The translations under genes were made by a program, and so were the position numbers. Under the pieces are notes generated by a model. That model did not search any database, had not been told where the DNA came from, and saw only the letters and a program-made list of their open reading frames with translations. A stretch of DNA of 64,000 bases from Tetracentron sinense (Eukaryota > Streptophyta > Magnoliopsida > Trochodendrales > Trochodendraceae): the NCBI GenBank assembly GCA_015143295.1, contig CM026556.1, positions 16,988,547-17,052,546 of the forward strand, given 5' to 3'. Shown here one piece after another: positions 34,501-48,400 of this stretch (position 1 is the stretch's first letter; each line of letters starts with the position of its first letter).

Positions 34501-37500
34501 AACTTACAACCGTGCCCCAAATCCAAACATGATTGGATTTTGATGTCGTTTCCTCTAACGCGTGTATTTCGACACAACTTAAGTGTGCGGATTCATTTTG
34601 ATTGAATCCGAGGTCGTTAGCCCGATTTGGGCACCGAGAGGCCAAAATTCAAACTGAGAAAGTATACTTCAGCCTAAACCAATAAATGCGCATAAAATCC
34701 AAACTGGGGGTAGGATTTCGATGTCGTTTCTTTTAGCGCGATTATGTTGACCCAACCTAGGTGTGGGAATTCGTTTTGAAGGAATCCGAAGTCGTTTGCC
34801 TGATTTTGGCGCTTATAAACCAAACTCCATACTTAGAAAGTATACTTAGCCCTAAACCTATAAACGCGCACCAAATCCAAACCGGGGGTCGGATTTTGAT
34901 GTCGTTTCTTCTAACGAGTGTATCACGACCCAACCTATGTGTGGAGATTTCTTTCGATGGAATCCGAAGTCGTTAGTTTGATTTGGGCACCTAGAGACCA
35001 AAGTCGATACTAAGAAAGTATACTTAGGCCTAAACCTAGAAACGCGAACCAAATCCAAACCAAGGGTCGGATTTTGATGTCTTTTCTTCTTACGAGTGTA
35101 TTCCGACCCATCCTAAGTGTGGAAATTGGTTTCGATGGAATCCGAGGTCGTTTGCTCTATTTGGGCACCGAGAGGCCCGGAATCCATTCTTGGCAAGTAT
35201 ACTTCGGCCTAAACGTACAAACGCGAACCAAATCCAAACCGGGGTTGGATTTTGACGTTGTCTCTTTTAACACGTGTACTTTGACTCAATCTAAGTGTGG
35301 GAATTCATTTCGATGGAATCCGAGGTCGTTTGGACGATTTAGGCACTGAGAGGCCCGAAATCCATACTTAGAAATTATACATCGTCCTACACATACAAAC
35401 GCGCATCAAATCCAAACCGGGTTTCGGGTTTCGATGTTGTTTCTTCTAACGCTTGTATTTTGACCCATCCTAAGTGTGAGAATTCGTTTCGATGGAATCC
35501 GAGGTTGTTTGCCCAATTTTGGTACCGAGAGGCCTAAAATCCATTCTTAGAAAGTTAACACATGTATTTTAAAACTGCATAAATTTGAGAATTTGTTTCG
35601 AAGGAATCTGAGGTCGTTTGTCCGATTTGAGGCCCAAGTCACCCATAGTCCATACTTAGAAACTAAACTTTGGCCAAAACCTACAAACGCCAACCAAATT
35701 CAAACCGGGGGTCAAATTTCGTTGTCGTTTCTTCTAATGTGTGTATTTCGACCCAACTGAAGAGTGAGAATTCGTTTCGACGGAATCCGAAGTCGTTTCC
35801 CCCATTTGGGCCCTGAGAGGCCCGAAAACCATACTTAAAAAGTATACTTCGTCCTAAACATACAAACGCAGACCAAACCCAAACCGGGGCTCGGATTTCT
35901 AAACCGTTTATTCTAATACGTGTATATCGACCCAACCTAAGTGTGGGAATTCGTGTCGATGGAATCCAAGCTGATTTGCCCGATTTGGGCACCGAGAGGC
36001 CCGAAATCCATAAATAAAAAGTATACTTTGGCCTAAACTTACAACCGCGCACCTAATCCAAACGAGGTCGAATTTCGATGTTGTTTCCTCAATTCGGGTA
36101 TTTCGACACAACTCAAGTGTGAGAATTCGTTTTGATTGAATCCGAGGTCATTTGCCCGATTTGGGCACCGAGTGGCCAAAATCTATACTTAGAAAGTATA
36201 CTTCGGCCTAAACATATAAATGCGGAGCAAATCCAAACCGGGGGTAGGATTTCGAAGTCGTTTCTTTCAACGCGATTATGTCGACCCGGCCTAAGTGTGG
36301 GAATTCGTTTCGATGGAATCCTAAGTCGTTTGCCTGATTTGGGCGCTTACAAACCAAAGTCCATACTTGAAAGTATATTTAGGCCTAAACCTAAAAACGC
36401 GAACCAAATCCAAACCGGGGGTTGGATTTTGATGTCAATTCTTCTAACGAGTGTATCACGACCCAACCTATGTGTGCAATTTCTTTCGATGGAATCTGAA
36501 GTCATTAGTCTGATTTGGGCCTCCAACCCGGGGGCCGTATTTCAATATAGTTTCTTCTAACACTTTTATTTCGACCCAAAATAAGTGTGGGAATTCGTTT
36601 TGATGGTATCCGAGGTCGTTAACCAATCCTTGCACCGAGAGATAGAAATCCATATATAGAAAGTGTACTTCGGCCTAAAACTACAAACGTGCACCAAATC
36701 CGAACTGGGGGTCGGATTTCGATGCCCTTTCTTCTAACGCGTGTCTTTCGACCCAACCTAAGTGTGAGAATTCGTTTCGATGGAATCTGAGGCCGTTTCC
36801 CCAATTTGGGCATTGAGAGGCAGACAACCATACTTAAACCCTACCTAAGTGTGAGAATTCGTTTCGATAGAATCCGAGGTCGTTTCCCTAATTTGGGCAC
36901 CGAGAGGCCAACATCCATACTTAGAAAGTTTACTTCGGCCTCAACATACAAATGCGCACCATATCAAAACTGGGGGTCGGATTTCGATGCTATTTTGTCT
37001 AACGCGAGTTTTTCGACCCCACCTAATTGTAGGATTTCGTTTCGATGGAATTCGAGCCCGTTTGCTTGATTTCGGCAACTAGAGGCCCGAAATCCATGCA
37101 TAGAAAGTATACTTCGGCCTAAACATAAAAACTCGCACCAAATCAAAATCGGGGTTGGATATCGAAGTTGTTTCCTCTAACACGTGTATTTTGACCCAAC
37201 CTAAGCGTGACGAATCGTTTTGATGGAACCCGAGGTCATTTGCCCAATTTGAGCACGAGAAACCTTTATTCCATACTTAGAAAGTATACTTCGGCCTAAA
37301 TATACTAACGGACACCAAATCCAAACCGGGGGTAAGATTTCGATGTCGTTTCTTTTAACACCTGTATTTCGACCCAGCCTAAGTGTGAGAATTCATTATG
37401 ATGGTAGCCGAAGCCGTTTGCCCGATTTGAGCTCTGAGACGCCCGAAATCCATACTTAGAAAGTATACACCGTCCTAAACAAACAAACGTGCACCAAATC

Positions 37501-40302
37501 CAAACCGGGGGTCAGGTTTCGATGCTGTTTCCTCTAACGCTTGTATTTTGACTCATCCTAAGTGTGAGAATTCGTTTCGATGGAATCCGAGGTTGTTTGC
37601 CCCATTTGGGTACCGAGAGGCCTGAAATCCATTCTTAGAAAGTATACTTCGGCCTAAACCTACAAGCGCGCACCAAATCTAAACCAGGGGTCGGATTTCG
37701 GTTTCGTCTCCTCTAACGCTTGTCTTTTGACTCATCTTAAGTGTGAGAATTCGTTTCGATGGAATCCGAGGTTGTTTGCCCGATTTGGGCACCGAGAGGC
37801 GCAAAATCTATAACTAGAAAGTATACTTCGGCCTAAATCTACAACCGTGCACCAAATCCAAACCGGGGTCGGATTTCGATATTGTCTCTTTTAACAGGTG
37901 TACTTCGACTCAATCTAAGTGTGGGAATTTATTTCGATGGAATCTGAGGTTGTTTGCACGATTTAGGCACTGAGAGGACCGAAATGCATACTAAGAAAGT
38001 ATACTTCGTTCTAAACATACAAACACGCACCATATCCAAACCAGGGTCGGATTTCGATGTTGTTTCCTCTAACGTATGTATTTCGACCCAACTTAAGTGT
38101 GAGGATTCGTTCTGATGAAATCCGAGTTCGTTTGCCAGATTTGAGCACTGACAGGACCGAAACTCGTATTAAGAAAGTTTACTTCGGCCTAAACATACAA
38201 ACGTCCACCAAATCCCAACTAAGGGTCAGATTTCAATATATTTTCTTCTAACACTTGTATTTCGACCTAGCATATGTGTGGGAATTTGTTTTGGTGGTAT
38301 CCGAGGCCGTTAACCGATCTTGGCACCGAGAGATCGAAATCCATATATTGAAAATGTACTTCGGCCAAAACCTTAAAAGGCGCTGCAAATCCAAACCGGG
38401 GGTTGGATTTCGATGCCGTTTCTTCTAACGCGAGTATTTCAACCCAACCTAAGTGTGAAATTCGTTTCGATGGAATCTGAGGTCATTTCGCCAAGTTGGG
38501 CACCGAGAGGCCAACATCCATACTTAGACCCCACCTAAGTGTGAGAATTCGTTTCGGTGAAATCCGAGGTCGTTTCCCCAATTTGGGCACCGAGAGGCCG
38601 AAATCCGTACTTAGAAAGGATACTTTGGCCAATATACAAACTCGAACCAAATCCAAATCAGGGTCGGATTTCGAAGTTGTTTCCTCTAACGCATGTATTT
38701 TGACGGAACCCGAGGTCGTTTGCCCAATTTTAGCACGAAACCTTTATTCCATACTTAGAAAGTATACTTCAACCTAAACATACAAACGGACACCAAATCC
38801 AAACCGGGGGTAAGATTTCGATGTTGTTTCTTTTAACACCTGTATTTCGACCCAGCCCAAGTGTGAGAATTAATTACGATGGTATCCGAGGCCGTTTGCC
38901 CGATTTGAGCTCTGAGACGCCCAAAATCCATACTTAGAATGTATACACCGTCCTAAACAAACAAACGCGTACCAAATCCAAATCGGGGGTCGGGTTTCGA
39001 TGTTGATTCCTCTAACGCTTGTATTTTGACCCATCCTAAGTGTGAGAATTCTTTTCGATTGAATCCGAGGTTGTTTGCCCTATTTGGGTAGCGAGAGGCC
39101 TGGAATCCATTCTTAGAAAGTATACTTCGGCCAAAACCTATAAACGCACACCAAATCCAAACCAGGGGTCGGGTTTCGATGTTGTTTCCTTTAACGCTTG
39201 AATTTCGACACATCCTAAGTGTGAGAATTCGTTTCGATGCAATTTGAGGTTGTTTGCCGGATTTGGGCACCGAGAGGCACAAAATCTATAACTAGAAAGT
39301 ATGAAGCCTAAACCTACAATCGTGCACCAAATCCAAACTGCGGTCGGATTTTCGTGTTATTTCCTCTAACGCGTGTATTTCGACAGAACTTAAGTGTTAG
39401 AATTCGTTTTGATGGAATCCGAGGTCGTTTCCTCAATTTGGGCACCGAGAGGCCGAAATCCATACTTAGAAAGTATCCTTCAACCTAAACATACAAACGC
39501 ACACCATATCCAATCCTGTGGTCGTATTTCGATGCTGTTTTTTCTAACGCATGTATTTCAAACCAACCTAAGTGTGGGATTTCGTTTCGATGGAATCGGA
39601 GCCCATTTGCCTGATTTGGGTACCGAGAGGCCCGAAATCCATACTTAGAAAGTATTCTTCGAACTAAACATGAAAACACACATCAAATCCAAACCAGGGT
39701 CGGATTTCAATGTTGTTTCCCCTAACGCGTGTATTTCGACCCAACTTAAGCGTGAGAATTCGTTTTGATGTAATCCGAGGTCGTTTGCCTGATTTGAGGA
39801 TAAAAAGCCTAAAATCCATACTTAGAAAGTGTACTTCGGCCTAAACAAAGAAACGGGCACCAAATTCAAACCGGGGGTCAGATTTCGATGTAGTTTCTTT
39901 AAACACATGTATTTTGACACAGCCTAAGTTTGAGAATTTTTTCCGATGGAATCTGAGGTCGTTTGTCCGATTTGAGCCCCGCGTCACCCATAATCCATAA
40001 TTAGAAACTATACTTTGGCCAAAACCTACAAACACGTACCAAATCCAAACCGGGGGTCGGATTTCGATGTCATTTATTCTAATGCGTGTATTTCGACCCA
40101 ACCTAAGTGTGAGAATTCGTTTCGATGGAATCCGAAGTCGTTTCCCCCATTTGGGCCCTGAGAGGCTCGAAAACTATACTTAGAAAGTATACTTCGTCCT
40201 AAGCATACAAATTCGCACCAAACTCAAACCGGGGATCGGATTTCAGAGCCGTTTATTTTAACACGTGTATATCGACCCAACCTAAGTGTGGGAATTCTTG
40301 TC

Positions 40303-40465
40303 TGGATCACTAAAAGCGAATAATAGGGATAAAAACCTCACTGTCCTTACTGGTGGTTGATCACTACAACTACTGCACCACTCCTTAAGGTTAATGACAA
40401 GTCTGTCTTCTTGCCAGAATTCCAGATCGATTGCTCCACCATTCGACTGAGGTTTAGTAGTTCCA
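40303..40465. other. 163-bp foreign insert in a type P monomer
   Basis: The monomer reads GGAATTCTTGTC, then unrelated sequence, then GATGGAATCCGAGCC, which is exactly where an uninterrupted type P continues. The ends are weakly inverted (TGGATCACTA on the left, TGGAACTACTA as the reverse complement of the right), but I see no target-site duplication. The minus strand is open throughout and reads like ordinary protein (IDLEFWQEDRLVINLKEW, CSSCSDQPPVRT), although I recognise no family. It could be a gene fragment captured in break repair or a small non-autonomous transposon. Confidence 0.7.
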
Positions 40466-43400
40466 GATGGAATCCGAGCCCATTTGCCCGATTTGGGCAC
40501 CGAGAGGCCCGAAATCCATAGTTAGAAAGTTTACTTTGGCCTAAACGTAACCGCGCACCAAATCCAAACAGGGCCAGATTTCGATGTTGTTTCCTCTAAC
40601 ACGTGTATTTCGACACAACTTAAGTGTGAGAATTTGTTTTGATTGAATCCGAGGTCGTTTGCCCGGTTTGGGCACTGAGAGCCAAAAATCCATACTCAGA
40701 AAGTATACTTCGGCCTAAACATATAAATGCACAGCAAATTCAAACCGGGGGTAGGATTTCGATGTCGTTTCTTGTAACGCGATTATGACGACCCAGCCTA
40801 AGTGTAGTAATTCGTTTCGATGGAATCCGAAGTCGTTTGCCTGATTTGGGCGCTTAGAAACCAAAGTCCATACTTAGAAAGTATATTTAGGCCTAAACCT
40901 AAAAACGCGAACCAAATCCAAACCGGGGGTCGGATTTTGATGTCAATTCTTCTAACGAATGTATCACCCAACCTATATGTGGAATTTCATTCGATGGAAT
41001 CCGAAGTCATTAGTCTGATCTGGGCCCCTAGAGACCAAAGTCGATACTAAGAAAGAATACTTAGGCCTAAACCTAGAAACACGAACCAAATCCAAACCAA
41101 GGGTCGGATTTTGATGTCGTATCATCTTACGAGTGTATTCCGACCCAACTAAAGTGTGGAAATTTTTTTCGATGGAATCCGAGGTCGTTTGCTCTATTTG
41201 GGCACCAAGAGGCCCGAAATCCATACTTGGCAAGTATAATTCGGCCTAAACATACAAACGCACACCAAATCCAAACCAGGGTCGGATTTCGATGTTGTCT
41301 CTTTTAACACGTGTACTTCGACTCAATCTAAGTGTGGGAATTCATTTCGATGGAATCCGTGGTCGTTAGTACGATTTAGGCACGGTGAGGCCCGAAATGC
41401 ATACTTAGAAAGTATACTTCGGTCTAAACCTACAAACGCGCACCATATCCAAACCGGTGTCAGATTTCGATGTTGTTTCCTCTAACGCATGTATTTCGAC
41501 CCAACATAAGTGTGAGAATTCGTTCTGATGAAATTCGAGTTCGTTTGCCCGATTTGAGCACCGACAGGACCGGAACTCGCACTTAGAAAGTATACTTCGG
41601 TCTAAACCTACAAACGTCCACAAAATCCCAACCGGGGGTTGGATTTCAATATATTTTCTTCTAACACTTGTATTTCGACCCAACATAAGTGTGGGAATTC
41701 GTTTTGATGGTATCCGAGGCCGTTAACCGATCTTGGCACCGAGAGATCGAAATCCATAAATTGAAAGCGTACGTCGGACCAAACCTACAAACGCACAGCA
41801 AATCCAATACACGGATCGGATTTCGATGCCTTTTCTTCTAACGCATGTATTTCGACCCAACCTATGTGTGAGAATTCATTTCGATGGAATCCGAGGTCGT
41901 TTCCCCAATTTGGGCACCGAGAGGCCGACATCCATACTTAGAAAGTATACTTAGGCCTAAACATAAAAATGCGCACCATTTCCAAACTGGGGGTTGGATT
42001 TCGATGCTATTTTGTCTAACACGAGTTTTTCGACCTAACCTAAGTGTGGGATTTCCTTTCGATGGAATTCGAGCCTGTTTGCCTGATTTGGGCAACGAGA
42101 GGCCCGAAATCCGTACTTAGAAAGTATACTTCGGCTTAAATATACAAAGTCGCACCAAATCCAAATTGGGGTTGGATTTTGAAGTGGTTTCCTCTAACGT
42201 GTGTATTTTGACCCAACCTAATCGTGATGATTCGATTTGACGGAACACGAGGTCGTTTGCACAATTTGAGCACGAGAAAGCTTTCGATGGAATCCGAATT
42301 TCGATGAAAGTATACTTCGGCCTAAACATACAAACGGACACCAAATCCATACCGGGGGTAAGATTTCGATGTTGTTTCTTTTAACACCTGTATTTCGACC
42401 CAGCCTAAGTGTGAGAATTCATTGCGATGGAATCCATGGCCGTTTGCCCGGTTTGGGCTACGAGACACCCGAAATCCATACTTAGAAAGTATACATCGTC
42501 CTAAACAAACAAAGACAAACCAAATCCAAATCGGGGGTCGGATTTCGATGTTGTTTCCTCTAACGCTTGTATTTTGACCCATCCTAAGTGTGAGAATTCG
42601 TTTCGATGGAATCCGAGGTTGTTTGCCCTATTTGGGTACCGACAGGCCTGAAATCCATTCTTAGAAAGTATACTTCGGCCTAAACCTACAAACGCATACC
42701 AAATCCAAACCAGTGGTCAGGTTTTGATGTTGTTTCCTTTGACGCTTGTATTTCGACACATCCTAAGTGTGAGAATTCCTTTCGATGGAATCCGAGGTTG
42801 TTTGCCCGATTTGAGCACCGAGAGGCGCAAAATTTATAACTAGAAAGTATAATTCAGCCTAAACCTACAACCGTGCACCAAATCCAAACCGGGGTCTGAT
42901 TTTCATGTTCTTTCCTCTAATGTGTGTATTTCGACACAACTGAAGTGTGAGAATTTGTTTTGAAGGAATCCGAGGTCGTTTCCTCAATTTGGGCACCGAG
43001 AGGCCGAAATCCATACTTAGAAAGTATACTTCAGCCTAAACATGCAAACGCACACCCTATCTAAACCTGTGGTCGGATTTCGATGCTGTTTTTCCTAACG
43101 CATGTATTTCGACCCAACCTAAGTTTGGGATTTCGTTTCGATGGAATCGGAACCCATTTGCCTGATTTGGGCACCGAGAGGCCCGAAATCTGTACTTAGA
43201 AAGTATTCTTCGGCCTAAAGATGAAAACGTACATCAACTCAAAACCAGGGTCGGATTTCAATGTATTTTCCCCTAACGCGTGTATGTCGACCCTACTTAA
43301 GCGTGAGAATTCGTTTTGATGGAATTCGAGATCGTTTGCCTGATTTGAGCGCAAGAAGCCTGAAATCCATACTTAGAAAGTATACTTTGGCCAAAACAAA

Positions 43401-45365
43401 CAAACGGGCACCAAATTCAAACCGGGGATCAGATTTCGATGTAGTTTCTTTTAACACATGTATTTTGACACAGCCTAAGTTTGAGAATTTGTTTTGATGG
43501 AATCTGAGCTCGTTTGTCCGATTTGAGCCCCGAGTCGCCCATAATCTATAATTAGAAACTATACTTTGGCCAAAACCTACAAACGCGTACCAAATCAAAA
43601 CCGGGGGTCAGATTTCGATGTCGTTTATTTTAATGCGTGTATTTTGACCCAACCTAAGTGTGAGAATTCGTTTCGATGGAATCCGAAGTCGTTATCTCCA
43701 TTTGGTCTCTGAGAGGCCCAAAAACCGTACTTAGAAAGTATACTTCGTCCTAAACATACAAAAGCGCACCAAACCCAAACCGGGGATCGGATTTCGAAGC
43801 CGTTTATTCTAACACGTGTATATCAACCCAACTAAGTGTGGGAATTCTTCTCGAAGGAATCCCGAGCTCATTTGCCCGATTTGGGCACCGAGAGGCCCGA
43901 AATCCCAACCGGGGGTCGGATTTCAATATATTTTCTTCTAACGCTTGTATTTCGACCCAAAATAAGTGTGGGAATTCGTTTTGATAGTATCCGAGGCCGT
44001 TAAACGATCTTGGCACCGAGAGATCGAAATCCATAAATAGAAAGTGTACTTCGGCCAAAACCTACAAACGCGCAGCAAATCAAAACCGGGGTCGGATTTC
44101 GATGCCGTTTCTTCTAACGCGTGTATTTCGACCCAACCTAAGTGTGAGAATTCGTTTCGATGGATTCCGAGGTCATTTCGCCAATTTGGGCACTGAGAGG
44201 CCGCCATCCATAGTCAGACCCTTCCTAAGTGTGAGAATTCGTTTCGGTGGAATCCAAGGTCATTTCCCCAATTTGGGCACTGAGGGGCTGACATCCATAC
44301 TTAGACAGTATACTTCGGCCTAAGCATAAAAATGTGCACCATATCTAAACTGGGGGTCGGATTTCGATGCTATTTTGTCTAACGCGAGTTTTTCGACCCA
44401 ACCTAAGTGTGGGATTTCGTTTCGATGGAATTCGAGCCTGTTTGCCTGATTTGGGGAACGAGAGGCCCGAAATCCGTACTTAGAAAGTATACTTCAGCCT
44501 AAACATACAAATTTGCACCAAATCTAAATCGGGGTTGGATTTCGAAGTTGTTTCCTCTAACGCGTGTATTTTGACCCAACCTAAGCGTGACGATTCGTTT
44601 TTACGGAACCCGAGGTCGTTTGCCCAGTTTGAGCACGAGAAACCTTAATTCAATACTTGGAAAGTATACTTCGGCCTGAACATACAAACGGACACCAAAT
44701 CCAAACCAGGGGTAAGATTTCGATGTTGTTTCTTTTAACACCTGTATTTTGACCCAGCCTAAGTGTGAGAATTCATTACGATGGAATCCGAGGCTATTTG
44801 CCCGATTTGAGCTCCGAGACGCCCGAAATCCATACTTAGAAAGTATACATCGTCCTAAACATACAAACGCGCACCAAATCCGAACCGGGGGTCGGGTTTC
44901 GATGTTGTTTCCTCTAACGCTTGTATTTTGACCCATCCTAAGTGTGAGAATTCGTTTCAATGGAATCCGAGGTTATTTGCCCTATTTGGGTATCGAGAGG
45001 CCTGAAATCCATTCTTAGAAAGCATACTTCGGCGTAAACCTATAAACGCGCACAAAATCCAAACCAGTGGTCAGGTTTTGATGTTGTTTCCTCTAACGCT
45101 TGTATTTCAACACATCCTAAGTGTGAGAATTCATTTCGATGGAATTCGAGGTTGTTTGCCCGATTTGGGCACTGGGAGGCGTAAAATCTATAACTAGAAA
45201 GTATACTTCGGCCTAAACCTACAACCGTGCACCAAATCTAAACCGGGGTCGGATTATCATGTTGTTTCCTCTAACGCGTGTATTTCGACACAACTTAACT
45301 GTGAGAATTCGTTTTGATGGAATCCGAGGTCATTTCCTCTATTTGGGCACCGGGAGGCCGAAATC

Positions 45366-45380
45366 CATACTTAGAAAGTA
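45366..45380. repeat. Target-site duplication of LINE-c, left copy
   Basis: CATACTTAGAAAGTA precedes the poly(T), and the identical 15 bases are at 52226-52240. The left flank is the end of type K and the right flank is type L, the normal next type, so the insertion was clean and removed nothing from the array. Confidence 0.9.
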
Positions 45381-45403
45381 GTTTTTTTTTTGGTGGGTAA
45401 GCT

Positions 45404-45420
45404 GGCTTTAGGCAGACCCC
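45404..45420 (-). other. Degraded 3'-terminal hairpin of LINE-c
   Basis: On the element strand this is GGGGT-CTGCCTA-AAGCC. The loop and the 5' arm match LINE-b, but the 3' arm has changed from ACCCC, weakening the stem. The position relative to the poly(A) is the same as in the other copies. Confidence 0.5.
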
Positions 45421-48400
45421 TACTAGATATATTACCACAAAAGAAGTAATTACATACTGAGATATTTGAATCCCGATTTGTCTTTATCTACAAGGGATAC
45501 CAGATCCATAGGAAAATTAGAAGGAGAAAGAACAGTAAAGCATATGGAAGTACAAAAGTTTGCTAGATAATCTGCTGCCTTGTTTGTTTCTCGCTAGGTA
45601 TGCTGCACCAAAGGAACATGTAGATCTTCCATTTTTGTAAGAGTGGATATCACCAAGTTTCGGAGATGCCAAGGAGGGGGACCTTTCTTAGAGAGACAGA
45701 GGGTAGCATTTTAGGAGTCTGAAGCAATAGAAAAGTTGGAGAAACCATTGATTTTTGCAAGATCCAGGCCACGGTTGATAGCCATAAGTTCCATCTTCAT
45801 GACATCAGTATCACTCAAACCTTCAGCAAAGGCGAGAAGAGGGGTACCTAGATGATCACGAAAGATGCCACCAAAGCATGCAAGGGAGGGCCGGACAGAT
45901 CCGTCACAATTCAGAAGCCATTTGTCACGGAGAAGGGGGACCCAGGAGCACCAGATTGAAGGCTTGAAAAAGTAGTTTCCTTTGATTTTCCAACGGCTTA
46001 AAACTTCACGGTTGGCTGCAGTATCTTCAACAGGATTGTCTTGGACAAAGAATTTCATTCTTGTGTCTCTCAAAATATTGTGGAAGATGTGGTCTGCGGG
46101 CTTGTAAATGTTGGTGAAGATACGATTGTTCCTTTCCTGCCATACGAAGTAGATAGTTGCACACAGGGCAATTTGATTGATGGTGCTTATTAAAGATTTA
46201 CCCTTGAATTCTGCGGAGGCCCAGGCTATTTCATCTTCAAGGGCTAGAATAGTTCGATTAGAGTAGCTGTTCAGATTAAGGACACCTTCCCAGATCTGCT
46301 TGGTGAAGATGCAATCGAAAAATAGGTGCTTAGTGTTTTCAGGATGGGCCTGACAGAAAAAACATGTGGATTGCTGAAGAATGTTAAGGCGCTGGAGCTT
46401 GTCTTGAGTTAGCAACCTGTTAGAAATAGCTAGCCAAGAGATGAAAGAATGGCGGGGGATGTAGTTGGAGCCCAAGACTAAGGTATGCCAGCATATAGAA
46501 TTCTCCATAGTTCTGAAGCTAGACCACACAGATTGCAAAGTATACAATCCCGAGCTGTGCGGTTTCCAGATTATACAGTCGTTCTCCAACTCATTGTTAA
46601 TTGTAACTGCATGAAGCTCGTTCCAAACTGATAATAAATCAATTGAGACCGAGGGAGGGGGGTCCCATTCTAAGTTGGGAATGATGTCAGAGACTTTAGC
46701 ATCTAAGGCCAGGCCAGAGTCATATTGAATGCTGTTCCCGAAGACTTTAATGAGTATGCTCATCGGATGCCAAGGATCATGCCAGAGAGATGTGTTGTTA
46801 CCGTTAGCAATGGAGGAAGTGATGAGATCTTTAGCTAGGTTCCTTAATTTGAGGGTATTCCTCCTGACCCAGGAGCAATCGGCTGGGATCTTCATAGTCT
46901 AGAAATTTTTTCTTTTTTTGAGCTTGGAGTGGCACCATTTAGCCAAAAGGCCTTGAGAGTTAGAAACAATGTCCCAAATCAATCCAAGAATGCCAGCTCT
47001 GTTCCAGTCAAAAGTTTGCGAAAGCCCAACCCTCCTTCTTTGGTGCGGCAGACCTTATTCCAAGCTATATGGTGGATTTTTTTTCCGAAGGTCTTGACCA
47101 GCCCAGAGGAGCCGACTACAGAGCTGCTCCACGAGCTTGAGGATTTTTTTTGGAATGAGGAAAAGACGAGCCCAGTAGATATGAATGCTAATGAGCACAA
47201 ATTTGATGAGTTCAGCTCTGCCAGCGTAGGAGAGACAACTGGCTTTCCAGCTTTTTATTTTGGATAGCATCCTATCCAAAAGTGGTTGGCAGTTCGAGGC
47301 CGAGAGACGCCTAGAGATGAGGGGTAGGCCTAGATACTTGACAGGGAGCTTGCCGATATTGAATTGCAGCACATTTTTGAAAGCTTGTTGGGTGAGCAAA
47401 GAAGTACCAGCGAACAACATTTGACTCTTAGAAGGATTTGGCGAGATCCCAGATATGGAGGAAAAACGACTAAGAACTCTTTGTAGCCCAATGGTAGAAT
47501 TTGGCTCTGCGGAAAGAAACACAAATAGATCATCTGCAAAACTGATATGAGAGACTAAGGGGTTCTCGCACCTAAAATGAGGCATGATGTGGCCGAGTTA
47601 AAAGCCTGAGCCAGGAGAGCCGAGAAACCCTCCATTGCTACGATAAATAAAAAGGGAGAGAGAGGGTCGCCTTGCCGGAGATCACGGGAGCTGTTGAAGT
47701 AGCCCTCGGGGGAGCCATTTAGCACAACTGAGAATTTAGGAGAAGAGATACATGGGGTGATCCAGTTGATAAAAGTGACTGGGAATCCCATCAGGTCTAG
47801 CATCTTAAGCAAAAAGTCCCATCGGACAGTGTCAAAAGCCTTAAGAAGGTCAATCTTTATAGCACACCGAGGCTTTCCTTTGTCTCTGTGATAGTTCCGA
47901 ACTAATTCATGCGTGAGGAGAATACTCTCAGATATCTTTCGCCCATGGATGAAAGCAGCTTGGTTCTCATTCACAATAGAGGGCAGAGTCTTTTTGATGC
48001 GATTGGCAAGGATCTTTGATATACATTTGTAAAAAACATTACACAACGATATAGGATGAAAATCAGCAAAGGAGTTGGGACGTGCCACCTTAGGAATCAG
48101 GGTGATGAAGATAGAGTTTAATTCGGAGAGCAGACTGGAAGAGCTAAAGAAGCTCTTATAGCTTTTATCACATCTGAACTGACAATATCCCAACACACTT
48201 TGAAGAACAGAGCTGTGTATCCATCAGGTCTTGGGGATTTATCATCCTTCATATCAAAGATGGCCCATTTAATCTCCTCTTCCGCGATTTCAGAAATGAG
48301 CTGCTGGCCTTCTACACTTGATAGCCGATTGAGAGATGGGAGGTTGGAGAGATCTAAGATGGGTTCATTTTCGGGCTTAGATAAAAGAGTCTTGAAGAAG

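Larger units (their letters stand above)
31566..45380. repeat. Satellite block 4, longest array, clearest higher-order repeat
   Basis: Types read: T, A, B, C, D/B, C, D, E (32789), F, G, H, I/K, L, M, N, O, P, Q, R, S, T, A, I, J/N, O, P, Q, R, S/C, D, E (36832), F, G, H, I, J, K/A, B, C, D, E (38520), G, H, I, J, K, L, M, N, O, P (with foreign insert), Q, R, S, T, A, B, C, D, F, G, H, I, J, K, L, M, N, O, P/C, D, E (44214), F, G, H, I, J, K and the start of L. The run from 38754 (H) to 42300 (H) is 19 monomers plus the 163-bp insert, and successive types repeat at about 3.55 kb. The block ends in the start box of L, where LINE-c entered. Confidence 0.95.
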
